Shown here piece by piece: positions 33,893 through 43,210 of a stretch of 64,000 nucleotides of DNA. The DNA comes from an uncultured Caulobacterales bacterium. Lineage in GTDB: Bacteria > Pseudomonadota > Alphaproteobacteria > Caulobacterales > Caulobacteraceae. The notes beneath the pieces are model-generated. The model did not search any database, was not told the origin of the DNA, and saw only the letters and a program-made list of their open reading frames with translations. The position numbers and the translations under genes are program-made. Location: contig CAILTK010000027.1 in NCBI GenBank assembly GCA_903837135.1, forward strand, positions 154,321 through 218,320, written 5' to 3'. Numbering within the stretch: the first letter of the stretch is position 1; every line of letters begins with the position of its first letter.

Positions 33893-34639
33893 ATGGCCAA
33901 GCTGCAAGGTAAGATCGCTCTGATCACGGGCGGCACGTCGGGGATCGGCGCCGCGACGGCGAAACTGTTCCAGGCCGAGGGCGCGACAGTGATCGCCACC
34001 GGCTCCAGCCAGGCCTCGGTGGACGCCGCCAGGGCCGATCTGCCGGGGATCGAGCTCCTGGTGTCGGACGCCTCCGACACCGCCGCCGCCAAGGCCCTGG
34101 TCGACCAGGTCAAGGCGAAACACGGCCGTATCGACGTCCTGTTCGCCAACGCCGGGCGGGCTCAGTTCGCGCCGATCGAACAGGTCGACGAGGCCTTCTT
34201 CGACCACCAGTTCAACACCAACGTCCGCGGCGTCTACTTCCTGCTCAAGCACGCGGCGCCGGTGATCGCCGATGGCGGCGCCATCATCCTCACCGCTTCG
34301 GTGGCCGGGTCCACCGGCGGCCTGCCGGGGGCCAGCGTCTACGGCGCGACCAAGGCGGCCCTGCGTTCGTTCGGCCGCACCTTCGCCAAGGAGCTGTCGC
34401 CGCGCGGCATCCGCGTCAACACCGTCAGCCCCGGCCCGATCAATACGCCGATCTTCCTCAAGAACGGCTATCCGCAGGCGGCGGCCGACGCCTTCCTCGA
34501 AGGGGCCAAAACGCGCATTCCTCTGGGCCGGGCCGGTTATCCGGACGAGGTCGCCAGGGCGGCCCTATACCTCGCGGCGGACGCCACCTACACCACCGGC
34601 GCCGAGGTGTTCGTCGATGGCGGCCTGGTCGATATCTGA
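33893..34639 (+). CDS. SDR family oxidoreductase
   Basis: Classical short-chain dehydrogenase of 248 residues: TGGTSGIG near 13-20, 'VLFANAGRA' in place of NNAG, Ser in 'IILTASVAGS', Tyr and Lys in 'VYGATKAAL', and C-terminal 'YTTGAEVFVDGG'. It resembles the glucose/ribitol-type and 3-oxoacyl-ACP-reductase-like SDR groups. GGGAAGG stands 5 bp before the chosen ATG; an ATG 108 bp upstream only adds an Arg-rich leader. It appears to be a single-gene unit. Substrate unknown. Confidence 0.87.
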   Translation: MAKLQGKIALITGGTSGIGAATAKLFQAEGATVIATGSSQASVDAARADLPGIELLVSDASDTAAAKALVDQVKAKHGRIDVLFANAGRAQFAPIEQVDEAFFDHQFNTNVRGVYFLLKHAAPVIADGGAIILTASVAGSTGGLPGASVYGATKAALRSFGRTFAKELSPRGIRVNTVSPGPINTPIFLKNGYPQAAADAFLEGAKTRIPLGRAGYPDEVARAALYLAADATYTTGAEVFVDGGLVDI

Positions 34640-34809
34640 GTCGTTTCAGCGCCGGACGATCCGCTGTTGATCGCCGGGGCGGCGTGGGCGTCCTATAAAC
34701 AGGGCGTCCACGCTGCGGCTATGGTGAGACTTCGGGTCGATTTCGCCATGCGGGCGCCGCGCGGCGAGGCTATCCTCGACCGAATGAGAGCCTCAGCGCG
34801 GCGGGAGTC

Positions 34810-35622
34810 ATGAGCTATCAAACCATCTCGGTCCGGCCGCTGACGCTCAGGATCGGCGCCGAGGTCGAGGGCGTGGATATCGCCGGGCCGCTCAGCAACG
34901 CCCAGGTCGACGACTTGCATAGAGCCATCGCCGACCACCAGGTGATCTTCTTCCGCGACCAGCAGCCGAACCGCGATCAGCTCAAGGCCTTCGGGCGGCT
35001 GTTCGGCGACCTCGCCATCCACAGCGCCGTCCCCGGCCTCGACGACCATCCGGAGATCGTCGCCATCCACGCCGACGCCGACTCCAAGTTCGTGGCCGGC
35101 GAGGACTGGCACTCCGACCTCACCTGCGACGCCGAGCCGCCGATGGGCAGCATCCTCTGGCTGCACACGGTCCCGGAGGTCGGCGGCGACACCCTGTTCG
35201 CCAGCATGTACGACGCCTACGAGGCGCTCTCGCCGCGGATGAAGGCCTATCTCGACGGCCTCACCGCCGAGCATGACGCCAATCCGGTCTACCGGCCGCT
35301 GTTTCCCGACGTGGACAAGCGCTACGCCTGCAATATCCACCCGGTGGTGCGCACCCATCCGGTGACGGGGCGCAAGTCGCTGTTCGTCAACAGCTCCTAC
35401 ACCACCCGGATCATGGAGCTGCCCAAGCCCGAGAGCGACGCGGTGCTGAACTTCCTCTACCAGCACGTGACCAACCCGAAGTTCCAGGTCCGTTTCCGCT
35501 GGCGTCCCAATTCGGTGGCCTTCTGGGACAACCGCTGCACGCAGCATCTGGCGGTGTGGGACTACTTCCCGCAGACGCGGTCGGGGTTGAGGGTCACCGT
35601 GGCGGGGACCAAGCCTTACTGA
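34810..35622 (+). CDS. TauD/TfdA-family 2-oxoglutarate dioxygenase
   Basis: Fe(II)/2-oxoglutarate-dependent oxygenase of 270 residues. The metal triad is His and Asp in 'EDWHSDLTC' (near residue 99) with the distal His in 'RCTQHLAVWDY' (near 242); Arg in 'SGLRVTV' would bind 2-oxoglutarate. The N-terminal 'LTLRIGAEVEGVDIAGPLS' is characteristic of the TauD/AtsK group. GGGAG precedes the ATG. Members release sulfite from taurine or alkyl sulfates or act on phenoxy acids; with no sulfonate transporter nearby the substrate stays open. Confidence 0.9.
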   Translation: MSYQTISVRPLTLRIGAEVEGVDIAGPLSNAQVDDLHRAIADHQVIFFRDQQPNRDQLKAFGRLFGDLAIHSAVPGLDDHPEIVAIHADADSKFVAGEDWHSDLTCDAEPPMGSILWLHTVPEVGGDTLFASMYDAYEALSPRMKAYLDGLTAEHDANPVYRPLFPDVDKRYACNIHPVVRTHPVTGRKSLFVNSSYTTRIMELPKPESDAVLNFLYQHVTNPKFQVRFRWRPNSVAFWDNRCTQHLAVWDYFPQTRSGLRVTVAGTKPY

Positions 35623-35652
35623 ACGGGCCCGGAATGACGGAAATGAGGGAGC

Positions 35653-37578
35653 TCAAACCCCCACCCGCGGCCGTTCGGGCAGGATCCGCGGCTGCACCAC
35701 CGGCGGGGGCTGCAGGGCGGGGGAGGGGCCGGCGGCCACGGCCTTGGGTTCGGCGTCGAACAGGCTGGCGAGCTGTTCGGTGATGGCGCCGCCGAGCTGC
35801 TCCACGTCGACGATGGTCACAGCCCGGCGATAGTAGCGGGTCACGTCGTGGCCGATGCCGATGGCGATCAGCTCCACCGGACTCTTGGCCTCGATCTCGC
35901 CGATCACCGTGCGAAGGTGGCGCTCGAGGTAGTGGCCGGCGTTGACCGACAGGGTGGAGTCGTCGACCGGCGCCCCGTCGGAGATGACCATCAGGATCTT
36001 GCGCTGTTCGGACCGGCCGAGAAGGCGCTGGTGCGCCCACAGCAGGGCCTCGCCGTCGATGTTCTCCTTCAGCAGACCCTCGCGCATCATCAGGCCGAGG
36101 TTCTTGCGCGCGCGTCGCCAGGGCGCGTCGGCGGCCTTGTAGATGATGTGGCGAAGATCGTTCAGCCGGCCGGGATGGCCGGGCTTGCCGGCCTTGATCC
36201 AGGCCTCGCGCGCCTGACCGCCCTTCCAGGCGCGGGTGGTGAAGCCGAGGATCTCGGTCTTGACCCCACACCGCTCGAGGGTCCGCGCCAGGATGTCGGC
36301 CGAGATGGCCGCCACCATGATCGGGCGCCCCCGCATGGAGCCGGAGTTGTCGATCAGCAGGCTGACCACCGTGTCCTTGAATTCGGTGTCCTTCTCCTCC
36401 TTGAACGACAGGGGCGCGGTCGGGTCGATGATTACCCGCGTCAGGCGCGAGACGTCGAGCAGGCCCTCCTCGAGATCGAAGCTCCACGAGCGGTTCTGCT
36501 GCGCCAGGAGGCGGCGCTGCAGCCGGTTGGCCAGGCGCGAGACCACGCTCGACAAGGCCGAGAGCTGCTGGTCGAGATAGGCGCGCAGCCGGGTCAGCTC
36601 CTCCGGATCGCACAGCTCCTCGGCCGTGACGATCTCGTCGGCGGCGGTGGAGAAGATGCGATAGGGCGGTTCGGGCTGGCCCTTGTCCTTGAAGTCGGGC
36701 CGCGACGGCTGCGCCCCCTCGGCCAGCTCGGGAGCTTCGTCCGACATCTCCGCGTCCTCGGCCTCCTCGGACGACATCTCCTGTTCGTCCGAGGCGTCGC
36801 TGTCCTGGTCCGAGCTTTCGCTCCGCTCGGAGGTGGATCCCTCCGGCGTCTCGCCTTCGCCCTCGGTGTCGTCGGCCTCGCCCTCGTCGGAAGGATCGGT
36901 CTGTTCGGTCTCCTCGTCCGCGGCGTCCTCGCTGCTGTCGGCGCTGTCGTCGCCCATCTCGAGGTCGCGCAGGATGCTGCGGGCGATCCGGCCAAAGGCG
37001 GTCTGGTCCTCGATGCTGGCCACCAGCTTGTCGAGGTCCTTGCCGGCCTTGGCCTCGATCGACGGACGCAGGGCGTCGACGATGGCGCGGGCGCCGTCGG
37101 GAGCGGGATCGCCGGTCAGCCGCTCGCGCACGAGCAGGCCGATCACGTCGGCCATCGGCGCGGCCTCGACCGGGGTGCGGGCGAAGCCCTTGCGCTCCAG
37201 GCTGGCCTCTAGCGCGGTGGCCAGGTTCTGCCGCACGCCGCCGAGGGCGTTGGCGCCGATGGCTTCGATGCGGGCCTGCTCGATCGCCTCGAACACGCCG
37301 GCCGACTGGGTGTCGTAGGGGCGCAGGCGCGCGTGGGCGACCGCGTCATGATGGGCGAGGCGCAGGGCCATCTGGTCGGCGAGGCCGCGGATGCGGCCGG
37401 CCTCGCGGCTGGAAAGGTCGCGCGGCGGATGCGGCAGGGTGGCGCGGTTGCCCACCAGCGACGGCCCGTCGCCGGAGAACACCACCTCCAGGTCCGGCTG
37501 TTCGGCCAGGGAGCGCGCGGCGTGCGCCAGCGCCCGCTTGAACGGTTCGGTCGGACTCTCGGGCTTGCCTGTGGCCAT
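35653..37578 (-). CDS. cobT: Aerobic cobaltochelatase subunit CobT
   Basis: Large subunit partner of the CobNST chelatase, which inserts cobalt into hydrogenobyrinate a,c-diamide. At 641 residues it has the family layout: an N-terminal domain, a very acidic Ser/Asp/Glu-rich linker (about 205-300), and a C-terminal von Willebrand A domain with metal-ion-dependent adhesion motif DNSGSMRG near residue 407 and '[16 protein letters not shown]' close to the end. The companion AAA+ gene cobS is not adjacent, and no other cobalamin gene is in the window. Encoded alone, downstream of and on the same strand as the DUF3089 gene. Confidence 0.93.
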   Translation of the reverse strand: MATGKPESPTEPFKRALAHAARSLAEQPDLEVVFSGDGPSLVGNRATLPHPPRDLSSREAGRIRGLADQMALRLAHHDAVAHARLRPYDTQSAGVFEAIEQARIEAIGANALGGVRQNLATALEASLERKGFARTPVEAAPMADVIGLLVRERLTGDPAPDGARAIVDALRPSIEAKAGKDLDKLVASIEDQTAFGRIARSILRDLEMGDDSADSSEDAADEETEQTDPSDEGEADDTEGEGETPEGSTSERSESSDQDSDASDEQEMSSEEAEDAEMSDEAPELAEGAQPSRPDFKDKGQPEPPYRIFSTAADEIVTAEELCDPEELTRLRAYLDQQLSALSSVVSRLANRLQRRLLAQQNRSWSFDLEEGLLDVSRLTRVIIDPTAPLSFKEEKDTEFKDTVVSLLIDNSGSMRGRPIMVAAISADILARTLERCGVKTEILGFTTRAWKGGQAREAWIKAGKPGHPGRLNDLRHIIYKAADAPWRRARKNLGLMMREGLLKENIDGEALLWAHQRLLGRSEQRKILMVISDGAPVDDSTLSVNAGHYLERHLRTVIGEIEAKSPVELIAIGIGHDVTRYYRRAVTIVDVEQLGGAITEQLASLFDAEPKAVAAGPSPALQPPPVVQPRILPERPRVGV

Positions 37579-37624
37579 GGGGCTTACTTACGCGCCCCGA
37601 TCGGCCTGTAAAAGCCCACGCCGG

Positions 37625-38809
37625 TCAGTGCGCCGACCTGACGTAGGCCGCAGTCTCGGTACGGACGTCTTCGATCAGATTGCCCATGGTCAGGTTCATG
37701 TCGATCAGGTGCAGGCCCCAGTTGCGCTGTACCTTGCCGAGGATGACCACGTCGCCGACGTAGTCGCCGGTGCGTCTGCCGGCGGGATTGGGATTGGTGA
37801 CGATCGACAGATAGGTCTTGCCGGTGGCGTCCTTGGCGCACTCGGCGCTCAGCATGCCGGGGACCTCGACGAACGGGGTGGCGATCGCGGTCGGCGGACT
37901 GGTCCAGGCCCTGGGCTGTTCCGCGTCGGCGCCGGCGGCGATGCGCTCGGCCCCGGAGGCGAAGTACGGGTGCAGCGCGCCGCGACCGCCGCCGAGGGCG
38001 GCCGGGTTCACACAGGCGGCCTCCAGGCCCGCGCCCGAGGCGCCGCCGAACAGGCTGTCGGACGGCGGTGGGAAATCTGATCGGAAGGAGGCGAAGTTCA
38101 TCACGCACTGCAGCTGTTCGGCGCTGCGGCACAGGGGGATCGACTTGAAGTCGCCGCCCACGTCCTTGCCGACCGGAACCTGCAGACGGGCGCCGCCGAG
38201 GATCACGGAGACGATCCTGGCCTGGATCGGCTTGCCGTCGATCTCGGTCTTGACCAGCTGGATCAGAACGCCCGACCCCTGCGAATGCCCGATCAGAACG
38301 ACGCCCCGGCCGTGATTGTCGTGTTCGAGGTAGTACTTCCAGGCGTCCTTCACGTCGTTGAGGCCGAGCGCCTGATCCACCCCGGCCATAGGCTTGCCGG
38401 TCATCCTGGCTTTCAGCGCGGTCAGCGTCACCTGGCGGTACATCGGCGCGAAGGGGCGGCAGACCGCGGCGAATCTGGCGAACTGCTGCTTGATCACCGA
38501 CAGCTCTTCGGGCCCTGGATCCATGTCCGAATTCGGCGTCGGATCTTTGGACACGGTCGGATAGACGTAGAAGCAGTCGATCTGCGGATCGGTGGCCGGC
38601 TTGAAGCGATCGAGCGCGGTGGTCCCGTCGGCCTTGATCACCGTGGCGTCGAGGTCGATGGCGCAGGCGTCCTGCCGGCCGGGCTTGCAGAGCCAGGTCT
38701 TGCCGTCGGCGTAGTCGTTCCGGACGGGAGCCGACGTCTGGGCGTGCGCGGGCGCCGTGGCGGCGAGCGCCAAGGCCAGGGCGGCGGCCGCAAGGATGGG
38801 CTTGGACAT
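37625..38809 (-). CDS. DUF3089 secreted alpha/beta-hydrolase-like protein
   Basis: Exported protein of 394 residues. Signal peptide MSKPILAAAALALALAATAP..AHA. The DUF3089 body contains a serine-hydrolase nucleophile elbow GHSQGS ('VVLIGHSQGSGVL') and early 'IDCFYVYPTVSKD', both typical of the family. Several cysteines occur in the mature part ('LCRSAEQLQC', 'EAACVNP', 'SAECAKD'). A lipase- or esterase-like activity is plausible but unproven. It lies 46 bp upstream of cobT on the same strand. The frame continues upstream without biological meaning. Confidence 0.82.
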   Translation of the reverse strand: MSKPILAAAALALALAATAPAHAQTSAPVRNDYADGKTWLCKPGRQDACAIDLDATVIKADGTTALDRFKPATDPQIDCFYVYPTVSKDPTPNSDMDPGPEELSVIKQQFARFAAVCRPFAPMYRQVTLTALKARMTGKPMAGVDQALGLNDVKDAWKYYLEHDNHGRGVVLIGHSQGSGVLIQLVKTEIDGKPIQARIVSVILGGARLQVPVGKDVGGDFKSIPLCRSAEQLQCVMNFASFRSDFPPPSDSLFGGASGAGLEAACVNPAALGGGRGALHPYFASGAERIAAGADAEQPRAWTSPPTAIATPFVEVPGMLSAECAKDATGKTYLSIVTNPNPAGRRTGDYVGDVVILGKVQRNWGLHLIDMNLTMGNLIEDVRTETAAYVRSAH

Positions 38810-38956
38810 GACGACAAACCTCCGGATGTTTTCTTGTTTGAGCGCACTATCGCGCGCCGAAAACTCCGGGTCCAGCGCGGGCGGCTTGACCCCGAGCCGC
38901 GAACGCCGATCTATCTCCCAACGGCCAAGCTCGGCCGCACCATGGGAGATCGGTCG

Positions 38957-39331
38957 ATGGCGGGCTTTATCCTCAGGTGGATCTGTGGCGCCCTCGGGCT
39001 GTGGCTGGCCTCGAAGATCGTGCCGGGGATCCATATCCGCGGCGTCGAGACCCTGCTGCTGGCCGCCTTGCTGCTGGGGCTGGTCAACGCCTTCGTACGG
39101 CCGGTGGTGGTCCTCCTCACCCTGCCGCTGACCCTGGTGTCGCTTGGCCTGTTCCTTTTGGTGATCAACGCGGCGATGTTCTGGCTCGTCAGCGTCTTCC
39201 TGAGCGGCTTCATCGTGCACGGCTTCTTCGCCGCGCTCGGCGGGGCCATCGTCACCGGGCTGGTCAGCTGGTTCGCCTCCGGCTTCATCGGCGCCGCCGG
39301 CAAGTTCGAGCGGCTTGGCGCCCGGCGCTGA
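38957..39331 (+). CDS. Phage-holin-4 / YvlD-type membrane protein
   Basis: Integral membrane protein of 124 residues with about four helices ('ILRWICGALGLWLASKIV', 'LLLAALLLGLVNAF', 'LTLPLTLVSLGLFLLVINAAMFW', 'FFAALGGAIVTGLVSWFASGF'). The 'NAFVRPVVVLLTLPLTLVSLG' segment is the signature of the family named after phage holins but found chromosomally in many bacteria. GGGAG lies 8 bp before ATG 38957; an ATG at 38942 is also in frame. No phage genes are nearby, so a lysis role is not implied. Confidence 0.82.
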   Translation: MAGFILRWICGALGLWLASKIVPGIHIRGVETLLLAALLLGLVNAFVRPVVVLLTLPLTLVSLGLFLLVINAAMFWLVSVFLSGFIVHGFFAALGGAIVTGLVSWFASGFIGAAGKFERLGARR

Positions 39332-39350
39332 TGGGCCGACCTGGAGCGCC

Positions 39351-39374
39351 GCGCGAAAAGTGGGAACCGGTTTG
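39351..39374. repeat. Intergenic element resembling a dispersed alphaproteobacterial repeat
   Basis: GCGCGAAAAGTGGGAACCGG followed by TTTGC occupies most of the gap between two convergent stop codons. I recall very similar AAAAGTGGGAACCGGTTTT stretches in many Rhizobiales and related genomes as short dispersed intergenic repeats; that recollection, not a search, is the basis. Only one copy was found in this window. Confidence 0.4.
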
Positions 39375-39376
39375 CT

Positions 39377-39937
39377 CTAGCCCTTCGGCGTGACGCTGAA
39401 CCGCTTCAGTTCTTCCTGCGGCAGGGTCCAGGTCGGGGCCAGTTCGGACGCCCTGACATAGTCGTAGTAGGCGCCTTTCACGTCGTCGAGCCGCTCCTTG
39501 GCGAGCGCCCGGTTATAGTAGGCCCGCTCCGGCTCCTCGGGGTGCAGGGCCAGGCCCCGGTCGATCTCGGCGACGCCCTCGGCGAACCGCGTCTGGGCGA
39601 TCAAGAGGGCGCCGCGATTGACCAGCGCCTCACCCATGCGGGGATCGATCGACAGGGCGATGTTCAGGTCGTCCATCGCTCGGCCCCATTGCGCCATCCG
39701 CATGTACAGAACGCCGCGATTGACGTGCGTCCCCGCGAGGTCGCGGGCGGCCAGGGGCTCGTTGGCGAGGGCGAAACTGCAGATGTCGAGGGTCTGAGGC
39801 GTCGCATTTCCGTGCCGGGCGGCGAGCGAACATGACGTGGCCTGGCTCGCCCCTCCGCTGAACACCGTCACCTGGGCGGACGCCGCCGTGGCGATCAGGA
39901 CAGAAAATCCACCGATCAACGCCAACCGGACGATCAT
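39377..39937 (-). CDS. Secreted TPR protein
   Basis: Exported protein of 186 residues with a signal peptide (MIVRLALIGGFSVLIATAASA) followed by about three tetratricopeptide repeats: 'THVNRGVLYMRMAQWGRAMDDL', 'GEALVNRGALLIAQTRFAEGV' and 'RAYYNRALAKERLDDVKGAYYDY'. Two early cysteines (in 'ATSCSLAARHG' and 'LDICSFAL') are placed to form a disulfide capping the solenoid. Similar proteins are common in Caulobacteraceae. A periplasmic scaffold role is inferred; there is no operon partner. Convergent with the holin-like gene. Confidence 0.82.
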   Translation of the reverse strand: MIVRLALIGGFSVLIATAASAQVTVFSGGASQATSCSLAARHGNATPQTLDICSFALANEPLAARDLAGTHVNRGVLYMRMAQWGRAMDDLNIALSIDPRMGEALVNRGALLIAQTRFAEGVAEIDRGLALHPEEPERAYYNRALAKERLDDVKGAYYDYVRASELAPTWTLPQEELKRFSVTPKG

Positions 39938-40014
39938 GGCCGAACCTCCCTAGCCGGAAAGCACCGACGAGCATGCGCTTCAACCCGCCGACCGGCAAGA
40001 GCGAGGCGCAATGT

Positions 40015-40031
40015 ACTTTACATCGCAAAGT
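40015..40031. promoter_or_regulatory. Candidate operator dyad
   Basis: ACTTTACATCGCAAAGT has perfect 5-bp arms (ACTTT/AAAGT) around 7 bp and lies 36 bp upstream of the membrane protein gene, which is followed by a winged-helix regulator. Small regulators of this kind usually repress their own operon, so this is the natural binding site. Confidence 0.45.
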
Positions 40032-40066
40032 CATTGGCGTAGACGGCGACGACTGAGGAGGGTCCC

Positions 40067-40678
40067 ATGACCGACGATATCCAGAGCCTGAGGGACGACA
40101 TCGCCTACCTGAAGGCCATGGCCGACAGCGGCCAGAGCCGCGGTTTCGGCGGCGGGGTGCTGCTGATGGGCGCGGGCGCGATCTTCGCCGCCGCCAGCGT
40201 GCTGCAATACTTCGCGATGGCGCACGTGGGCTCCATCACCATGGCGACCGCGAGCCTTGGCTGGCTCGCCGCGACGGCGACCTTCATGGCCGTGCTGGTG
40301 GCCGTAAAGCTCCGCTGGCGGGCCGACCGGGCGCCGTCGGGCTCGGCCAATGTCGCCTGGAAGGGGGTGGGCATCGGCTGCTTCGCCATCTTCGTGGCCC
40401 TGGCCCTGGCCAGCTGGCGCACCCAGAGTCCGCTGCTGATCGAGTTTTCCCCCAGCATCATCTTCGTCCTCTACGGCGCGGCCTGGATCGCCGCCGGCTC
40501 GGCCATGCGGCGCGCCTGGATGGAGTGGGCCGGCTGGGGCGGGTTCGTCGCCGCGGGGATCACCGCCTGGTTCATCGGCCAGCCGGTCAGCTATCTGTTT
40601 TACGCCCTTGGCCTGATGCTGCTGGCCTTCGTTCCCGGCGTGATCTTCGTGACGACGGCGTCGCGGGCCGGTGAGTGA
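40067..40678 (+). CDS. Hypothetical multi-pass membrane protein
   Basis: Unrecognised membrane protein of 203 residues with a short soluble N-terminus (MTDDIQSLRDDIAYLKAMA, possible amphipathic helix) and about six hydrophobic helices ('GGGVLLMGAGAIFAAASVLQ', 'ATASLGWLAATATFMAVLVA', 'GIGCFAIFVALALASW', 'IIFVLYGAAWIAAGSAM', 'WGGFVAAGITAWFIG', 'YALGLMLLAFVPGVIFV'). GAGGAGG precedes the ATG. It abuts the winged-helix regulator gene, and the pairing of such a membrane protein with a small regulator recurs in proteobacteria. Function unknown. Confidence 0.78.
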   Translation: MTDDIQSLRDDIAYLKAMADSGQSRGFGGGVLLMGAGAIFAAASVLQYFAMAHVGSITMATASLGWLAATATFMAVLVAVKLRWRADRAPSGSANVAWKGVGIGCFAIFVALALASWRTQSPLLIEFSPSIIFVLYGAAWIAAGSAMRRAWMEWAGWGGFVAAGITAWFIGQPVSYLFYALGLMLLAFVPGVIFVTTASRAGE

Positions 40679-40688
40679 GGCCGCCGCC

Positions 40689-40994
40689 ATGGACGGCTTC
40701 GACATCGACGACATCGACGAGGTCATCCACGGCCGGGTGAGGCTCGGCGTGATGGCCTTCCTCTCCACCGCCGGCGAGGCCGACTTCAACGAGATCAAGC
40801 GACGGCTGCAGACCACCGACGGTAATCTGTCGGTGCACCTGCGGAAGCTGGAGGCGGCGGGCTATGTGGCCGTCGACAAGAGCTTCGTCGGCCGCAAGCC
40901 GCTGACGCGGCTCCATCTCACCGAAAAGGGCCGCACCGCCTTCGTCGGCTACCTCGACGCCATGAGCAAGCTGGTGGGCGAGGCGGCAAGGTAA
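40689..40994 (+). CDS. Winged-helix transcriptional regulator (HTH_34/MarR-like)
   Basis: Small DNA-binding protein of about 101 residues. One winged-helix domain fills it: 'HGRVRLGVMAFLSTAGEADFNEIKRRLQTTDGNLSVHLRKLEAAGYVAV' contains helix-turn-helix and 'KSFVGRKPLTRLHLTEKGR' the wing. ATG 40689 is preceded by GAGG at 8-bp spacing; an in-frame GTG at 40671 would overlap the preceding stop by 8 bp and add six residues. Co-transcribed with the membrane protein, probably autoregulating through the dyad at 40015. Confidence 0.85.
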   Translation: MDGFDIDDIDEVIHGRVRLGVMAFLSTAGEADFNEIKRRLQTTDGNLSVHLRKLEAAGYVAVDKSFVGRKPLTRLHLTEKGRTAFVGYLDAMSKLVGEAAR

Positions 40995-41017
40995 GGGGCG
41001 GCGCGGCCGCGTCGCCC

Positions 41018-41683
41018 TCAGGCGCTCTTGCGTCCGCGCAGCACCCACCAGCCGGCGGCGGCGGCGAGCAAGCCGAGCAGCCAGACCCACCAGAGGTGAT
41101 CGGAAAACTTCGTCGGCGTCTCGAGGGCCAGGCCGCCGCACTCGGGGAACAGGGCTTCGTGGCCGCCGGGCGCGGTGCAATAGAGCTGGAGCGCCGCGCG
41201 CCAGTGGGGGCCTTTGAAGTACTGCACCTCCACCTGGTGCGGGCCGGCCGTGAGGGCGACCGATCCCGCCGCGCCGACGGGCGGGTGAACGCCATCGTCG
41301 TCCACCACCGTCCGTCCGTCGATCAGCAGGCGAGAGCCGTCCTGGCTGACCAGCCGGAAGCTGTAAAGTCCGGCCTTCTCCACGCCGAGCGCGCCGCGGT
41401 AATCGAGCGCGAACCACTCGTTGCGGTCGGTCAGGCCGGGAAATCCGTCCGCCGAACTCTGCGGGACCACGTTCAGCACCGCCGTGAACACGGTCGCCTT
41501 GGTGTTCAGCGCGCCAAAGTCCGGCAGCCGGTCAGTCCCCTTCTTCAGGGTGTAGAACTGGCCGCGCAGGCCATGCTTCACAAACTCATGCAGGCCGAAC
41601 GGGCGATCGCCCGGCCTGGGTCCGCAGCCGGCCAGAACGGCCAGCGCGGCAAAGAAAACGACGATCCGGGCGCCGCGCGCCAT
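41018..41683 (-). CDS. PA14-domain lipoprotein
   Basis: Exported protein of 221 residues. Lipobox LAVLAGC places the lipidated Cys at 20. A PA14-like carbohydrate- or ligand-binding beta sandwich follows ('GLRGQFYTLKKGTDRLPDF', 'AGLYSFRLVSQDGSRLLIDGRTVVDDDGVH', 'GPHQVEVQYFKGPHWRAALQLY'). The C-terminal helix 'LWWVWLLGLLAAAAGWWVL' plus RGRK looks like a membrane anchor, so the protein may be held at both ends. A cysteine pair ('LYCTAPG', 'FPECGG') is visible. Divergent from the aldehyde dehydrogenase gene and convergent with the regulator. Confidence 0.8.
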   Translation of the reverse strand: MARGARIVVFFAALAVLAGCGPRPGDRPFGLHEFVKHGLRGQFYTLKKGTDRLPDFGALNTKATVFTAVLNVVPQSSADGFPGLTDRNEWFALDYRGALGVEKAGLYSFRLVSQDGSRLLIDGRTVVDDDGVHPPVGAAGSVALTAGPHQVEVQYFKGPHWRAALQLYCTAPGGHEALFPECGGLALETPTKFSDHLWWVWLLGLLAAAAGWWVLRGRKSA

Positions 41684-41759
41684 GCCTTGCCTCTTTCTTC
41701 CTGAACGCCGTTCACTAATATGGAGCGGAGGCCGGAAGGCCAAGCTCAGGGAGAGCGCC

Positions 41760-43196
41760 ATGCGAGAATACATGAAGTTCTATATCGGCGGCCAATGGGT
41801 CGATCCGGTGACGCCCAAGTCCCTCGATGTGATCAACCCTGCCGACGAGTCCGTCGCGGGTCACATCTCGATGGGGTCGGCGGCGGATGTCGACGCGGCC
41901 GTCAAGGCGGCGCGCAAGGCCTTCGCCACCTGGTCCACGACCAGCCGCGAAGAGCGCCTCGACGTGATGCAGCGCATCGTCGAGGAATATCAGAAGCGCT
42001 ACGGCGACATGGCCGACGCCATCACCGAAGAGATGGGCGCCCCCGCCTCGCTCTCCCAGCGCGCCCAGGCGGCCATGGGCCTCGCCCACATGCAGACCGC
42101 CATGGCAATCCTCAAGAACTACAAGTTCGAGGAAGAGCGCGGGCCGACCAAGATCGTCAAGGAGCCGATCGGCGTCTGCGGCTTCATCACCCCGTGGAAC
42201 TGGCCGGTGAACCAGATCGCCTGCAAGGTGGCCCCGGCCCTGGCCACCGGCTGCACCATGGTGCTGAAGCCCTCCGAGGTGGCGCCCTTCTCCGGCTATA
42301 TCTGGACCGAGATCCTGCACGCCGCCGGCGTGCCGGCCGGCGTGTTCAACCTGGTCAACGGCGACGGCCCCAACGTCGGCGCCGCGATCAGCTCGCACCC
42401 CGAAGTCGACATGGTGTCGTTCACCGGCTCGACCCGCGCGGGGATCGAGGTGGCCAAGGCGGCGGCGCCCACAGTCAAGCGCGTGGCCCAGGAGCTCGGC
42501 GGCAAGTCGCCGAACATCATCCTTGAAGACGCCGACCTGCAGCGCGCGGTGACCGGCGGGATCAAGCACGTGATGCAGAACTCCGGCCAGTCGTGCAATG
42601 CGCCGACCCGGATGCTGGTCCCCGGCAAGAAGATGGACGAGGTGATCACCATCGCCCGCGCCGCGGCGGAATCGACGACCGTCGGCGATCCCAAGGGCAA
42701 CGCCCAGATGGGTCCGGTGGTGTCCGAAGTGCAGTGGAACAAGATCCAGGGCCTGATCCAGAAGGGCATCGACGAGGGGGCGACCCTGGTCGCCGGCGGC
42801 GTCGGCCGTCCCGAAGGGCTCGACAAGGGCTACTATGTGAAGCCCACCGTGTTCGCCAACGTCACCAGCGACATGACCATCGCCAAGGAGGAGATCTTCG
42901 GGCCGGTGGTGTCGATCCTCGGTTATGAGACCGAAGAGCAGGCGATCGAGGTCGGCAACGACACGGAGTACGGTCTCGCCGCCTACGTCTCGGGCTCGCT
43001 CGAGCGGGCCCGCGAAGTGGCGACCAAGCTGCGCGCCGGTCAGGTCTCGATCAACGGCGGCGGCGGCGACCTGATGGCGCCGTTCGGCGGCTATAAGATG
43101 AGCGGCAACGGGCGCGAATGGGGCGACTACGGCTTCCAGGAGTTCCTGGAGATCAAGGCCATCCTCGGCTACGCGCCGCCGCAAGCGGCGGAGTAA
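41760..43196 (+). CDS. NAD(P)-dependent aldehyde dehydrogenase
   Basis: ALDH-superfamily enzyme of 478 residues oxidising an aldehyde to the acid. The nucleophile Cys lies near 279 in 'NSGQSCNAPTRM', the general base Glu near 245 in 'AQELGGKSPNI', the cofactor fold in 'FTGSTRAGIEVAKAA', and 'PWNWPVNQIACKVAPALATGC' and 'EIFGPVVSILGY' are conserved. GGGAGAG precedes ATG 41760. It appears monocistronic, followed by hairpin elements. It groups by eye with broad-specificity aldehyde dehydrogenases; the substrate is not given by context. Confidence 0.9.
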   Translation: MREYMKFYIGGQWVDPVTPKSLDVINPADESVAGHISMGSAADVDAAVKAARKAFATWSTTSREERLDVMQRIVEEYQKRYGDMADAITEEMGAPASLSQRAQAAMGLAHMQTAMAILKNYKFEEERGPTKIVKEPIGVCGFITPWNWPVNQIACKVAPALATGCTMVLKPSEVAPFSGYIWTEILHAAGVPAGVFNLVNGDGPNVGAAISSHPEVDMVSFTGSTRAGIEVAKAAAPTVKRVAQELGGKSPNIILEDADLQRAVTGGIKHVMQNSGQSCNAPTRMLVPGKKMDEVITIARAAAESTTVGDPKGNAQMGPVVSEVQWNKIQGLIQKGIDEGATLVAGGVGRPEGLDKGYYVKPTVFANVTSDMTIAKEEIFGPVVSILGYETEEQAIEVGNDTEYGLAAYVSGSLERAREVATKLRAGQVSINGGGGDLMAPFGGYKMSGNGREWGDYGFQEFLEIKAILGYAPPQAAE

Positions 43197-43210
43197 CACC
43201 CACGCTTGAG

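Noticed and set aside
38957..39331. Prophage remnant suggested by the holin family name
   Set aside because: The holin-4 family is widespread as an ordinary chromosomal membrane protein and no other phage gene is near.
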